A stretch of 64,000 nt of DNA from Torymus aiolomorphi. Taxonomy: Eukaryota; Arthropoda; Insecta; Hymenoptera; Torymidae. Below are positions 46,030 through 57,885 of the stretch, piece by piece. Position numbers and translations under genes: made by a program. Positions within the stretch are counted from its first letter, which is position 1; each line of letters opens with the position of its first letter. Below the pieces are notes generated by a model, which saw only the letters and a program-made list of their open reading frames with translations, did no database searches and was not told the origin of the DNA. The DNA is taken from assembly GCA_036365515.1 (NCBI GenBank), contig CM070876.1, positions 106,853,310 through 106,917,309 on the forward strand. Direction: 5' to 3'.

Positions 46030-47524
46030 ATTATACTCGGCGTAAGAATTATACACGTATATAATCCATGTGTATTATACGTAAAATAAGGCATAATTAT
46101 ATAGGCCAGAGACTCTGACGTCTATTACCTTATCTAATCACAGTTCGCCAATCGTAATTGGCTGTCAGGTATTAATGTTATTCCTTTTTGCAATCTGCAT
46201 ACAGTATATACATCAATTGTACAAGTAATCATATGGACTCAATTTATGTATATTTAAACCAGAGACTTGATTCTCTAACTCTATCTCGGTGCGATATATG
46301 CGAGACAAGAGATTTAGACCAATCAGAGAGCTTCTTTAGAAGGAAAACCGGTGGTGTCAACAGGCGCAAGCTTAGAGAATCAAGCCCCAGAGAAGTAGAA
46401 ACTTTTAACCTAAGAAGACTTTTTAAATAAATAGACTTTGTAAAACAATATGATTCTTGTGTAACGGGACTTAACTATAGAAGCCTTTATTCCTGATGAT
46501 TATTCCTTATTCTTAAAAGTTTAAGATATTCCGTTGTCTTTACCAGACCCTTATGTCCCATTTCCAATATCCATAGAGATATAAGCTAAGCGCGTGGCAC
46601 TTGAATATTATTGTGGATATTTACACCAAGGTAGCAGAAAATGTTGTCGTTTGTCAAATAAACATTTTCAATAAAATAGAAATAAAGTAGCATTCTGTTA
46701 CTATTCACATAATCTGCTTGCTTTAGATAAGTATAATGAAATTCTTAAGTAAAATATGTATTTTTATTATTGAGAAAATGATACTTTGTTTGAACTTTTT
46801 TTTTATAGGATATGCTAAGTTCATCAACAAATAAACATTGTTAATGAAAAGGAAATATTACCTCACCAGTGAACATAATTATTTCCAAGGATATGTCAGC
46901 GCTAAATAATCAAGTAATCTAGACAAATAAATAATAGATGTAATGTTATATACAGGTATTTATATTTAAAAATTGCTAAATTTATAAAATCAGAAAATTT
47001 TTGTACCTACAGTAAGTGGATGGGATATTCTAAATTAACAGAGAAAACTATTTTATTAATAAAAAAAGTTTATGACAGTAAGTTATGGGAAAATTTGATA
47101 GTTGGCTGTGGTTAATGGGTCAGCTTGTATAATTAAATAAACCTACAGCTTCCTTATTGTAAAGATATATTCTCAGTATTTTTATTCATAGAGTATGTGT
47201 TGTATAAATTACATTATAAATATGAAATAAAGTGAGTGTAGTTGGAAAAATATTTCTTATGAAAGATGTGCGCGTAATGAGTTACATCCAATTTTATTAT
47301 TGAAATTAATTAAAGATTTAATGACAGTAATTAATATTTTTAAAAATGAATTGTTACATTCGAAATATAAAAAAAAATGTTTTATACTTTTTCCTTTTGT
47401 TTTAAAAAAAGTATGTTATGAAACCGATTTGGCACTGCAATATAAAATAAGGAAAATAATTTGTTATCTATCTTTAAGGTGTGAGGTTATCGACCAATTA
47501 ATTTAGTTCCTATCCTTATACAAT
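46030..47524. repeat. Right TIR of the large transposon, inner part
   Basis: Mirror of 32024-34217. It contains the empty TTAA site (47474-47477) for the 717 bp element in the other TIR. It ends with ACAAT at 47520-47524, the target duplication of BEL-like element 2. Confidence 0.92.
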
Positions 47525-48849
47525 TGTTTGAGAATGCCATAATTTTTAATGAGGACATGCTGTGGGTGTTTACAAATAAATTGAGAGCCAAACACTTTAA
47601 TAAATTAAATTTCAGTATATTATAAAACGGTCTATAAACTTAACTCTATTACATAAATTGGTTGAATATTACAAAGCTTGGTTGAGTATCTGAGTGTTAC
47701 AAGTTTATGTTTGAGTGTATGAGTGTTACAAAGATTATGTTTGAGTGTTTCTATGTGAGTGAGATTTCAGAGAATTGCTGAGTTTGAATTAGTAAATTCC
47801 GTTGAGTTTACTGCTAGCATAAATACACACAATGAATGTTATTGATTTCTTGTGGTTGAGACTTGACAAGAATTATATGTGCAGAGTACTTCATATGAGA
47901 TTACTGCTTGCTTGAGTCATCAAAATGGCTGTGTGTAGGTGTGTGTGTGAGTTTACCTTAGCTTCATAGAAATTGTATTAATTTGGAGAAGAATGAGGAA
48001 GCCGGTTGAATGACACAGTCCATAGAGATGAAGCCAATTGAGTTGTAACCGCAGATGAGTTATATCAAGCGAGAAGAGTTGTAGCCAGTGAGAAGAGTTG
48101 TAGCCAGTGAGAGGAGCCAGTGAAACAGGAGAGTTGGTAAAAGCCAGTTGAGCACCGCCAGTTGAGTCTTGCGTAACGGTTACCGAGAGTGGTTGCCTCA
48201 TGGCTAGCTAGAGGCAGCGAGCCGGTGAGACTATGCCATGTCAGAAGCTGCCGTGTGAGAAGCACTGCCGTATGAAAGCACTGCCGTATGAGAAGTTCCG
48301 TTTGAGAGATACAGCTGACTGAGAGTATGCCGTGTAAAAGTCCATGCGGCCTCGTTGCGAGCACGCCGTATGTACATTGAGAGAGTGAGAGAGAGCGGCC
48401 TCGTGTCGAGCACGCTTCACTACCGAACAGTGAGCCGCTTTGTATGAGTAGATGCCGTGTGAGATGATCCGCTGAATGAGACGAGAGTCCGAGTATGAGG
48501 CACCATACTAATCACCATGCAGCCTCGCAACGAGCACACTGTAGACTATACCGGGTCTGGGTGAGAACTGCTGCCGTTTTAGTAGCAGCCGCAGACTGAG
48601 TTTTTCAAAGAGTGAGCACTTCCGTCTTCTTGGCCTTCACGATTCACTTCGCGAATCAAATCACAATCTCTCTCACATTTGCATGTGAGAGAGCGAGAGA
48701 CCGAAAAGCGCGAATTCACCTTGTGAATCAGTGTAGTGTCTCGGCTGTTCCGCCGAGAGGCCGCGAGGTGCTGCCGTGCCGTGGCAGCGCCGTGAGTCGT
48801 ACCGAGCTGAGCATAACCGCGGGAATTCAAATTACTGAATTCCCAAACA
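47525..48849 (-). repeat. 3' LTR of BEL-like element 2
   Basis: Differs from the other LTR at only a handful of places (for example CTTGCGTAACG here and CTTGTGTAACG there; GAGCGAGAGACC here and GAGCGAGAGAGACC there). Contains eight TGAGT words within 47,671-47,820. No genes. Confidence 0.93.
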
Positions 48850-48865
48850 TTCCGCCCGCCATCAA
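48850..48865 (-). promoter_or_regulatory. Polypurine tract candidate of BEL-like element 2
   Basis: On the minus strand ATGGCGGGCGGAA directly precedes the LTR start TGTTTGGGAATTC, the expected place for plus-strand priming. Confidence 0.65.
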
Positions 48866-49420
48866 CCGCCAGGTTGATTTAAATTCCGATTGGCACTGGC
48901 AAGATGGCGAGTTTTGCAATTGGGCGGGTGAGTTGAGTGGTGGCCGTCTTTATTGTTATAACTCTGGTGAGATTGTCAGTTCCAGGGTGAAGTTGAGTGA
49001 CTCTTGCGAGTGGCCATTTGCTTGGGGGTGAGTGTTCATCCGTGAGTAGTACCATGGAACCCACTTTTATCTCATGAGAGGGATGATGCCATTTTGAAAT
49101 TGATTGAAGCCGTTGAAGGTATTGAGTTGACCAATGCTTCCAAAATTGCTGAGTGATCCGTTAAATGAGTTGCCATTTGGAAAGCCTTGATTCCTTGAAG
49201 GTGAGTAAGCTTGGTTCAGGCACTGAGTTCAATGCCTTGCCGATGAGAAAGCCAAAGTGAGTGTATCTTCTGAATCCTTTTGGAGTGGTTGCAACGGCTT
49301 TGAGTTGAGCAAACCTTCAATTGAGTCAGCAAGGATGATGAAATTCCAATTTGAGAATAATGTTGTCCATGGTCTGTTAGCGATGAAATATTATTGAATT
49401 CACCACTGCTTCCACTTACA

Positions 49421-49801
49421 TTATACGAAATGCTGCAGGTGGGTTGAGTATCCATGGAGTGCCATCATTGATGTGAGTTGTACCAAGTTGAGTTTGTTGT
49501 AGAGAATGTTGCGAAGGTAGTTCTCCATTTGAAATAAACCATATGTATGCCGTATTGATACCATTCGGATGAGTAGCCACTGACCATGTATAGATGAACA
49601 GCTGATGACAATGCTGTGAGAGAGAGCACACAAATACAAATCCAGCACTTGTATGTTTTTGGATTCACGTCCCTTCGATGAGTTGATGAGTGGTCCTGCT
49701 AAATTGATCCCAGTGTGAGTGAAGGGTTGTGATGGGGTGTTCCAGTGCACTGGATAGTTGCCCCATGAGTTGCTGAGTCCGATGAGTCCGATACCTTGCA
49801 C
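49421..49801 (-). pseudogene. Degenerate BEL-type integrase fragment
   Basis: The frame contains PFTHTGINLAGPLI followed by SSKGRESK, matching the start of the BEL/Pao integrase core, where the first catalytic Asp normally sits in an HTGxDxAGP context. Here that position is Asn. An alternative frame at 49465-49668 continues with SSAVHLYMVSGYSSE, so a frameshift lies between. It is one of several pol fragments on this strand. No second or third catalytic acid is identifiable. Confidence 0.65.
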
Positions 49802-50231
49802 AAGTTACAGAATCTTGAGTAAATAACTTGGCCGGAACTCTGCTTCCAATAATCCAAATTTCCTGCCTGATGTGTGCAGAGTGAGTTTTCTCGGTGCCAC
49901 CGAGAAATATTGGTATGTGAGAATTCCGAATGATCAGTGATGAGTTGACTGCACCGTAATAATGTTACTGGATGTTGAGTGATATTCCAGTTGAGTTTTG
50001 TAAAACCGATCTCCTACCATGATGATTCCATCTGAGTCTATACAGTCAATCTATTGAGTAGATGAATCCGTGGGACTTGAGATATTTCAGCATATTGAGT
50101 TCAGTATTGAAAACGAACTTGCTGAGTTTTCTTGATCCAGAAGATTTTTTCTTTGCTGATTATATCAGCTGTGAATCTCGTCTTTGTTGAACTTTGCCGT
50201 TTGCCTTGGAATGATCACCAGCTAGCATTAG

Positions 50232-50546
50232 CTAGCCAGTAATTTTGAGTAATCTAATGAGTAATGAGTGTGTATTGACGAGATCCCATGAAATTTCCTT
50301 ATGTGATGTGGCTGCAGTGAGTGTGACCTTTGCCTCTTTCTGGAAAGTGTTCCCCTTTTTTGAGTCAGCTTGAGATGTCCATGATGATTGTCTTCCCTTG
50401 GTTGTTGGAACTATTCCTTGACTGAGTGTTACCCTCGTTCCAACAGATTCTTTCCATCGTGAGGCACGTGAGATTATGAGTGTGCATACCATATTCTGAT
50501 CTGTCCATAAATGAACATCAGCGCTTGGCAGTTGAACTTTGTCCAA
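50232..50546 (-). pseudogene. Degenerate BEL-type RNase H fragment
   Basis: VHLWTDQNMVCTLIISRASR and ESVGTRV resemble the BEL/Pao RNase H region, in which a WTDS-type motif is followed by a W-I-x-R-A-S-R segment and an Asn-Pro-Ala-Asp motif. Here the last motif appears reduced to QADSKKGN, suggesting in-frame short deletions. It lies upstream of the integrase fragment in the correct order for pol. Confidence 0.6.
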
Positions 50547-51214
50547 ACATACCTTGAGTAAACCTTGCCGCTCTGAACTCCAACCTTGATATGGAGTCTG
50601 GGTTGAGTGTGGCCTTCCGTCTTGATGAGACTATAAATAATAATCCAATCGTGAGAAATGTGGATATAATATTGAGTGCTGTAGCTGTTGCCTGTTGCGA
50701 AGCATTCAAAAAGCCATTAGTTTTGAGACCCGAATCCAGTTGAGTGAAATCTTCTCGAAGGTGCAGCCATTCTTCGCAATTGAGTTGAACTTGTTTGTCC
50801 CATGAGTACTTGAGTAGCCACAGCTCTTGTAGGAGAGTTTGAAAGAATATCCACCGATGAGATTGTCCATGCGGGATCGAGTAGTGGTGAGTTTTGAGAA
50901 AGAGTTATCCGGTTGTGAATTTTTCTTGAGTGAGCGGCAATATAATTCTGATTTGAATTTATTCGAAGTGAAATCCGTTGTAATTTGAGTAATCTCGTGA
51001 CGCAATCATCATAATCTATAAATTGAGTTGCTGGTGAGGAATTCCTTGAGAAACATCGACAAATTGAATTTACAATTTGGCTCATGGATAGCCGCCCGCC
51101 GTGCAGAATCCTGATAACTGCATGGCCCTTGTGAGGTTGCTGACCGACGTGTGTGAGTTGGTCCGGTTTATTTATCCATGAAATGAGTAGTACCATTTTT
51201 ATAGATGCTGTCAT
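50518..51214 (-). pseudogene. Unclear pol region of BEL-like element 2
   Basis: Frames at 50717-51214 and 50518-50709 are open on the minus strand. LLDPAWTISSVDIL loosely recalls the protease/reverse transcriptase linker of BEL/Pao elements and NCEEWLHLREDF-type wording appears in another frame, but no reverse transcriptase YxDD box is recognisable. It is either heavily rearranged pol or non-coding. Confidence 0.35.
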
Positions 51215-51915
51215 GAGTGAAATTGACAGTAACTGCTTGAGGTACGCTTGAGCTTTGCCAAATGAGTTGTTCAGTGCATCAGCCGATGTTTGAGATAACC
51301 TTACTTGATGGTTTCATTGTGTGAACAATGTGCTGCTTACACAATGCTTCTTTCTTCTTGAGTTTGCCTCTAGTTGTTGAGAGTGGTTCTTCTTAACCCA
51401 GAAGCGTGTGAGTAATTTCCTTAATTCTTCTGCGTTAAGTCCAATCCGATCTTGATGTATTGATTTCCATTGAACAGATGATTTGAATTGTTTGAGTAAT
51501 GCCCAGCCAAAATTGATGATTCTGCGATAGGTTCTATCACACTGCTCTAAATGAGGTTAGATTGATAATTAGATCATAGCATTCAGCACCAATGAGTACA
51601 TCCACAGGTTGAGGTTTACAAAATGGTAGGATCTGCCAAGAATAATTTCTGCACATGGTTACACATAAGCTGCTCACATTTCTCTGATGTCAGAGTTGAT
51701 GAGAATTGGCGTATAATGTGAGCAATGATCCTAACCTTGAGATTTTGTGGATGGGCTGTAAGTCTGTTTGAACCTTTCCTAATGTGTGAGTTGATTGCGT
51801 ACCTCCAATTCCAATCATTGGGCTAGATGAGCGTTGCCGTGGAGCGTTGAGTCTTCGAATAGCATCTTTTGAGATAAATCATAATTCTGATATTAAATAG
51901 ACTCATGATCCAAGT

Positions 51916-52679
51916 TTATGAGATGTTACCGGTGTGTCGTATCATTCCAATGCAGTTGCAAGTAATGAACATTAAGTAAGTGAGTGTTGCATCTGAGTTG
52001 ACCTTGAGTGTGAGTGATTGCGCCGAAATCCAATTTTTGATTGATTTTATCCACGTGATCCATCTTGAGTGAAAATTCCATGGTCTTATACCTATGTGTA
52101 ATATACAGTCATTGATGTACAAATCCATCCTCTGAAGCACAGCGGTGTAGTTGCATCTCTTCATCTCGATACATCTGTTGACTATTGTGACCGCCACAAT
52201 AAAATGATATTACTTGAGATTATTTCCAATAGGTGCAAGAGAGATGAGTAATGCACATTCAATGTATCAATTCGACTGAGATGTTCTTGTAGTAGTCCGG
52301 TGAAGCATCTTGCTGAGTAAGCTGCCAAGGCAGCGATGAATTTGTACACCGGCACAGGTGTGTGCATATGTACATCCACATGTAGTAAGAGTTTGTCCGT
52401 TCCTTCCTTGAGGTTGTCTGTTTGAATATTGAGCGTGTCCAAGTCACTGGTGAGAATCACATCCATGAGTATGTCAATCTCCTTGGCCCCAGCATCCTCT
52501 CGAGTTTTCCGACGTGGATCCAATGCATGAAAACAGTTTAATAATGAGTAAAGTTCACTGGCTCTAATACACACCACAGCATGTTTAATCCGGCTCGAAG
52601 GACCAAAATGTTTGAGAATGCCATAATTTTTAATGAGGACATGCTGTGGGTGTTTACAAATAAATTGAGAGCCAAACAC
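51916..52679 (-). pseudogene. Putative gag region of BEL-like element 2
   Basis: Frames 52679-52182 and 52197-51916 overlap in different registers just downstream of the 5' LTR and the primer-site candidate, where gag is expected. The first contains KEIDILMDVILTSDLDTLN and an amphipathic C-terminal part. No zinc knuckle is present. Identification is by position only. Confidence 0.35.
52594..52609 (-). promoter_or_regulatory. Primer-binding-site candidate of BEL-like element 2
   Basis: On the minus strand, after ...CTCAAACA and two to three T residues comes TGGTCCTTCGAGCCGG. The TGG start and position fit tRNA priming in BEL/Pao elements. Confidence 0.7.
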
Positions 52680-53935
52680 TTTAATAAATTAAATTTCAGT
52701 ATATTATAAAACGGTCTATAAACTTAACTCTATTACATAAATTGGTTGAATATTACAAAGCTTGGTTGAGTATCTGAGTGTTACAAGTTTATGTTTGAGT
52801 GTATGAGTGTTACAAAGATTATGTTTGAGTGTTTCTATGTGAGTGAGATTTCAGAGAATTGCTGAGTTTGAATTAGTAAATTCCGTTGAGTTTACTGCTA
52901 GCATAAATACACACAATGAATGTTATTGATTTCTTGTGGTTGAGACTTGACAAGAATTATATGTGCAGAGTACTTCATATGAGATTACTGCTTGCTTGAG
53001 TCATCAAAATGGCTGTGTGTAGGTGTGTGTGTGAGTTTACCTTAGCTTCATAGAAATTGTATTAATTTGGAGAAGAATGAGGAAGCCGGTTGAATGACAC
53101 AGTCCATAGAGATGAAGCCAATTGAGTTGTAACCGCAGATGAGTTATATCAAGCGAGAAGAGTTGTAGCCAATGAGAAGAGTTGTAGCCAGTGAGAGGAG
53201 CCAGTGAAACAGGAGAGTTGGTAAAAGCCAGTTGAGCACCGCCAGTTGAGTCTTGTGTAACGGTTACCGAGAGTGGTTGCCTCATGGCTAGCTAGAGGCA
53301 GCGAGCCGGTGAGACTATGCCATGTCAGAAGCTGCCGTGTGAGAAGCACTGCCGTATGAAAGCACTGCCGTATGAGAAGTTCCGTTTGAGAGATACAGCT
53401 GACTGAGAGTATGCCGTGTAAAAGTCCATGCGGCCTCGTTGCGAGCACGCCGTATGTACATTGAGAGAGTGAGAGAGAGCGGCCTCGTGTCGAGCACGCT
53501 TCACTACCGAACAGTGAGCCGCTTTGTATGAGTAGATGCCGTGTGAGATGATCCGCTGAATGAGACGAGAGTCCGAGTATGAGGCACCATACTAGTCACC
53601 ATGCAGCCTCGCAACGAGCACACTGTAGACTATACCGGGTCTGGGTGAGAACTGCTGCCGTTTTAGTAGCAGCCGCAGACTGAGTTTTTCAAAGAGTGAG
53701 CACTTCCGTCTTCTTGGCCTTCACGATTCACTTCGCGAATCAAATCACAATCTCTCTCACATTTGCATGTGAGAGAGCGAGAGAGACCGAAAAGCGCGAA
53801 TTCACCTTGTGAATCAGTGTAGTGTCTCGGCTGTTCCGCCGAGAGGCCGCGAGGTGCTGCCGTGCCGTGGCAGCGCCGTGAGTCGTACCGAGCTGAGCAT
53901 AAGCGCGGGAATTCAAATTACTGAATTCCCAAACA
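52610..53935 (-). repeat. 5' LTR of BEL-like element 2
   Basis: Near-identical partner of 47525-48849; ends AAACA at 53935 and is followed by the ACAAT duplication and then by the outer right TIR. Confidence 0.93.
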
Positions 53936-54693
53936 ACAATATAGATATATTTTATGTGTTAAAATTTAAAATATTACAGCCGGTAGAAAAAGTTTAAGCA
54001 ACAAATTTTAGCAAGAAAGTTTTGACGAGCCCCAGAGTCAATTTTACAGATATGCTCTATATTGTTATTTAATTAATTTTCTATTACTATAAGCTGTCAA
54101 CTTAAATCGGAATATTTCTTATTCATAAATGTAAATATTTCTTTTAAAAAAGTTGAGTGAAATATGAACATCTCATAGATCATGCGGATACAATTATTTG
54201 TATGAATTAACTTTGATAGAACAGCATATGCCAGTTATTTATGTTTTTTTGACTTTTTCCAGTACTTTGATCATTCACAATATTTTCCAGTTTATAGGAC
54301 CCATAGTTTTCAAAAAAAGAATTAAAAGGTACTAAAAAGAGATGACCGTCTCTGAGATTCAGACTTTCAAAGATACGCTGTCAACAACAAATGTCAAGAA
54401 TATTGACAACGCATTCACAAAAATTCATACTGATTCTGCACCAAATTTGTAAACTTTCTCCCATACAATATGCTATACAAAAAAATTCAAATTTTTCAGT
54501 TAAAAAATCATGAAAATGCCCTTTTTCTGAAAAAAATCGAAATTTCGAAATTTTTAGGTTAGAATAACTTTTGAACATTTGCATATATCATGCGAAAAAT
54601 TAATTTCTGTGTTTTTTTTGTTATTTTGAAAATATTAAACCAGGTTTCAGGAGATTTAAAATTTCAGTCCTCACGGTTGACATAAAAACACCC
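53936..54693. repeat. Right TIR of the large transposon, outer part
   Basis: Mirror of 3390-4165. It ends at a (TA)n tract. It shares the word CCTCACGGTTGACATAAAA (reversed in the left TIR). Confidence 0.9.
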
Positions 54694-54710
54694 ATATATA
54701 TATATATAAA

Positions 54711-54813
54711 CTGTATTAAACTGTTTTAAACTGTTTTAAACTGTTTTAAACTATTTTAAACTGTTTTAAACTGTATTAAACTGTATTAAACTGTATTAAA
54801 CTGTATTAAACTG
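54711..54813 (+). repeat. 10 bp tandem repeat
   Basis: About ten exact or near-exact units of CTGTTTTAAA / CTGTATTAAA in register. Confidence 0.95.
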
Positions 54814-54873
54814 TGTTTCCGGGACGTCCCAGAAATAACAGTTATATACATTTTAAATTCCCAGAAATAACTG

Positions 54874-54875
<2 letters not shown>

Positions 54876-54963
<88 letters not shown>
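54876..54963. repeat. (TA)n microsatellite
   Basis: About 43 TA units, preceded by two copies of an AGAAATAACTGTTATATA-type motif that recurs at about 59,480-59,520. Confidence 0.95.
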
Positions 54964-54965
<2 letters not shown>

Positions 54966-55059
54966 GATATTTCAGGTGAAGTCAGCAGCTCAAAATTTTA
55001 ATATATCTATATATATTAGGGGGGCTCCACCGCATGCTCGCTCCGCTCGCCAACCCCCA

Positions 55060-56141
55060 TTTTTAGCGTGAATTGTTAAAAAAATATAGTAAAATTTAAT
55101 ACAACTGGAAACTCAATTTTGTTGTTTAAATCTAGAAATACTACGATTTTTTTTTCTATTTAGAAAAAATTCTTTTCTAAATTTGCGTGCCTATATTGTA
55201 GATCGATTCTCTGAGCATTTTAAGTGCCGGTTTTTCACCATGACCTCTTATACATATGTGTACAGTACATATACATTTAGTGTTTTACTTAAGTGTGCAA
55301 AAAATTTATAAAAACGGTGGCGCTGTTTATTACGCCTAATAGTGTAAGGTGATGCTCATATTATTATATGTGTTTTAATGTGTAGTCAGTTTTTAGCATG
55401 TTATTTACTAAAGTTAACAGTTTTTCACACCACCACTGAGGTACTGTTATAGGCGCGTTGAATTTTTGATTTTATTGTGGTTAGGTGTTTTATATAACAA
55501 ATATTAAAAATTAGATAGGATAATGGGACATGCCAAAATAATATAAAATTATTGTTAATCATTTTTTATATAATAAGCCTAAACAGAACCATGGAATTCA
55601 TCGTCAATAACCCCAAAAACCATAGGAGTCGTCCCTCCGTTCTCATTGACTCCAACCTATCCCACTCTTCTTCCGCCATGGAAGATGTGAATAAATTTTC
55701 ATTAATAAATTTTATCAATTTTAATTAATTTTAAATAATTTTTATTAATAATTTTTAATTAATGTAATGAAAATTAATTCCCATCTTTATTATATTTAAT
55801 AAAAAAATATTTCATGTAAATATATTTATATTGAAATTTTTTTTATTATAAGTAATAAAATAATCAGATTATTTATATGATATTATGCTTATAAGAAATT
55901 ACAACATGTCTTATACTTTCGTAAAAGAATAATATTATAAATAAAATGATTATTGATATAAATTTAGTTGGGTTTATTTTGATCTATATAAATTTAGATA
56001 AAATTATATATAAAAAAAAAATAATAATTTTTGAAAAAGTTTATTATAAAGTGTACATTAAATGTCAAAAATTTCTTTCCAAACAATGTTATTAATTATT
56101 GATGAATTTTCTAAAAGATTTTCCATATATTGTTAGAATTT
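55060..56141. other. 3' non-coding part of the Helitron
   Basis: AT-rich with A and T runs. A GC-richer island (about 55,600-55,680) has no recognisable frame. No gene. Confidence 0.5.
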
Positions 56142-57885
56142 TTACATCGGATATAAAGCAACATATAATTGGCCATGTGAAAATAGAGGTCGACTAATGT
56201 AAATACCTAGAGAATTAAAACTTTGACCTTGAGATTTATTTATTGTTATAGCAAAGGCTGATACAACTGGAAATTGTTTTCTAAAAAGTGTAAACGGAAA
56301 TGAAGAAGAATCTCCAGTATTTAATGTTATTCGTGGTATGAAAACTTCTTCACCAATTCTTTCCCCCGTAATTATTTCAGCTTTAATATTGTGATTAAAT
56401 AAACCTGTAATTTTCAAGCGTGTACCATTACACGCTCCTTCTGATACACTTATATTTCTAATTCACATTACAATTGCATTTATTTTTAATGTTAATTCAT
56501 GTGGTGGTAGACCTTTCTATTGCGTAAATTAAGTGAATATTTTCATCTGTTTGATCAATTCCTTTATGCGTTGCGTAATCTAAACTATAATATGTATGCG
56601 TTTTACCATGTAATAAGTTCAAAACTTTATTATTTATAAGTTTAGTATCGGCATTATGTGGAGCTAATATTATACGATCTACGGAATTTTCGAGATTGAT
56701 ATCATCATAAATTTTATTACATACATTTTCGGTCTTCCATTTATTTAGAACTATAAATGGATTAATTTTACCTTCACCTAACTCTAATAACAATGAAGCA
56801 AATTGTTTATTTTTTGAGCGAATATTTTCAGTTAATTTTAAAACTTTTAAGAGAGGCCGTAAATGAGAAAATTTGATTGTGTCCTGTATTATACTGTCTC
56901 GGTAACCATGTTTTAGGACTGGCAGAATTTGTCTAAAATCGCCTCCTAAAACTATCAATTTACCACTAAATGGAACATCACTGTAACATATATCTTTGAG
57001 TGTTTGATCAAGAATTTTCAAAGGTTTTTTTTGGGATCATTGATGCTTCATCCCAAACTATAATATCTACTTCCCGTAATTATTTTTATCCGATTCTAAT
57101 TTTAGAAAAGCACTTTCAATACTGTTTAAATCTAAAGGAAGTCTAAAAGTACGATGACTTGTCATTCTTCTAGGTAATAAAATAGATGCGATTCCTGTCC
57201 AAGCCATAGATAAAATTTTTTTATTCAAAGATAAAAAGTGATATATTAAAGTGTTGTATACGAAAGTTTTTCCTGAACCTCCAGGTCCATCAATAAAATA
57301 AATTTTATTTTTGTTGGTTATAATTTCATTAAAAATTAATCATTGATTAGTAGTCAATAGATTAAACAAAATTTCAAAAAGATTTTTACTGTTTGCTAAA
57401 TTTTCAGGACTTTCTTCGATATTATTTATTATTGGTTCAGGTAAACTATAATCTTTACAACTTTTATCTTCAGTTTGTAATATATTTTGAATGTGTGAAA
57501 AAGCATTATTTTCTTTATTTTCTTTAAAATCTTCAGTCAAAAATTTTTTGAATTTATTCTAAATTAAATTACCTTGAATATTTTCAGCTAAGATAAACCA
57601 TGCAAAGAATTTACGTAATTGAAAAGGAAGCATGATATTACTTGCTTCATCAAAAATAATATAAATTTGGGAATCATCTTCTATTAAACCCGTAGCAAGT
57701 GGTGCTTCTTTATATGTTTCATATGAGACGTTATTAAATGTTCGTAAATCTTTAAAAGAAGTAGCACCTTTTATGCGGTTCAACAGTAATTTAAGAAAAA
57801 ATCTTTCATTATCTTTAGGTGAAACAATATTTAATCGCCCAATCGCATCAAATTTTTTATTGCGTTCTCTACGTTTCTATAGTTT
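56142..57885 (-). pseudogene. Helitron Pif1-like helicase, multiply broken
   Basis: Minus-strand pieces in order: LLLNRIKGATSFKDLRTFNN (57.8 kb); after a TAG near 57,555, FKKFLTEDFKENKENN; the Walker A GPGGSGKT (about 57,268-57,290); EVDIIVWDEASMIP (Walker B) before a frameshift in an A-run near 57,030; GGDFRQILPV and LKLTENIRSK; after a TGA near 56,460, AFAITINKSQGQSF and SHGQLYVAL. These are the ordered motifs of the Pif1 helicase domain of Helitron RepHel. At least two stops and two frameshifts inactivate it. The final SR of the usual VALSR motif is replaced by YPM. Confidence 0.85.

Larger units (their letters stand above)
47525..53935 (-). mobile_element. BEL-like LTR element 2, TGAGT-rich, pol degenerate
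   Basis: LTRs of about 1.33 kb (47525-48849, 52610-53935) run TGTTTGAG...CCAAACA. The target duplication ACAAT is exact (47520-47524, 53936-53940). On the minus strand the primer-site candidate TGGTCCTTCGAGCCGG follows the right LTR, and GGCGGGCGGAA precedes the left one as a purine tract. Interior frames resemble BEL/Pao RNase H and integrase but are broken by many short indels. Both LTRs are almost identical. The plus strand is saturated with TGAGT. Confidence 0.88.
3390..54693 (-). mobile_element. Large TIR DNA transposon carrying nested insertions
   Basis: The outer ends are inverted copies: the left end reads GAGTGATTTTATGTCAACCG at 3390 and the right end, reversed, reads GGGTGTTTTTATGTCAACCG from 54693. 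The TIRs are about 2.25 kb each, but both are interrupted: left = 3390-4165 + 32024-34217, right = 46030-47524 + 53936-54693. Removing the two LTR elements, the 717 bp TTAA element, the Penelope-like element and the gag-only LTR element leaves roughly 9 kb. A broken DDE-like transposase lies on the minus strand between the TIRs. Flanking (TA)n tracts hide the target duplication. Confidence 0.8.

Noticed and set aside
51361..51600. TGAGT words as AP-1 enhancer array
   Set aside because: Only a few extend to TGAGTCA, so a simple AP-1 array does not explain the enrichment.
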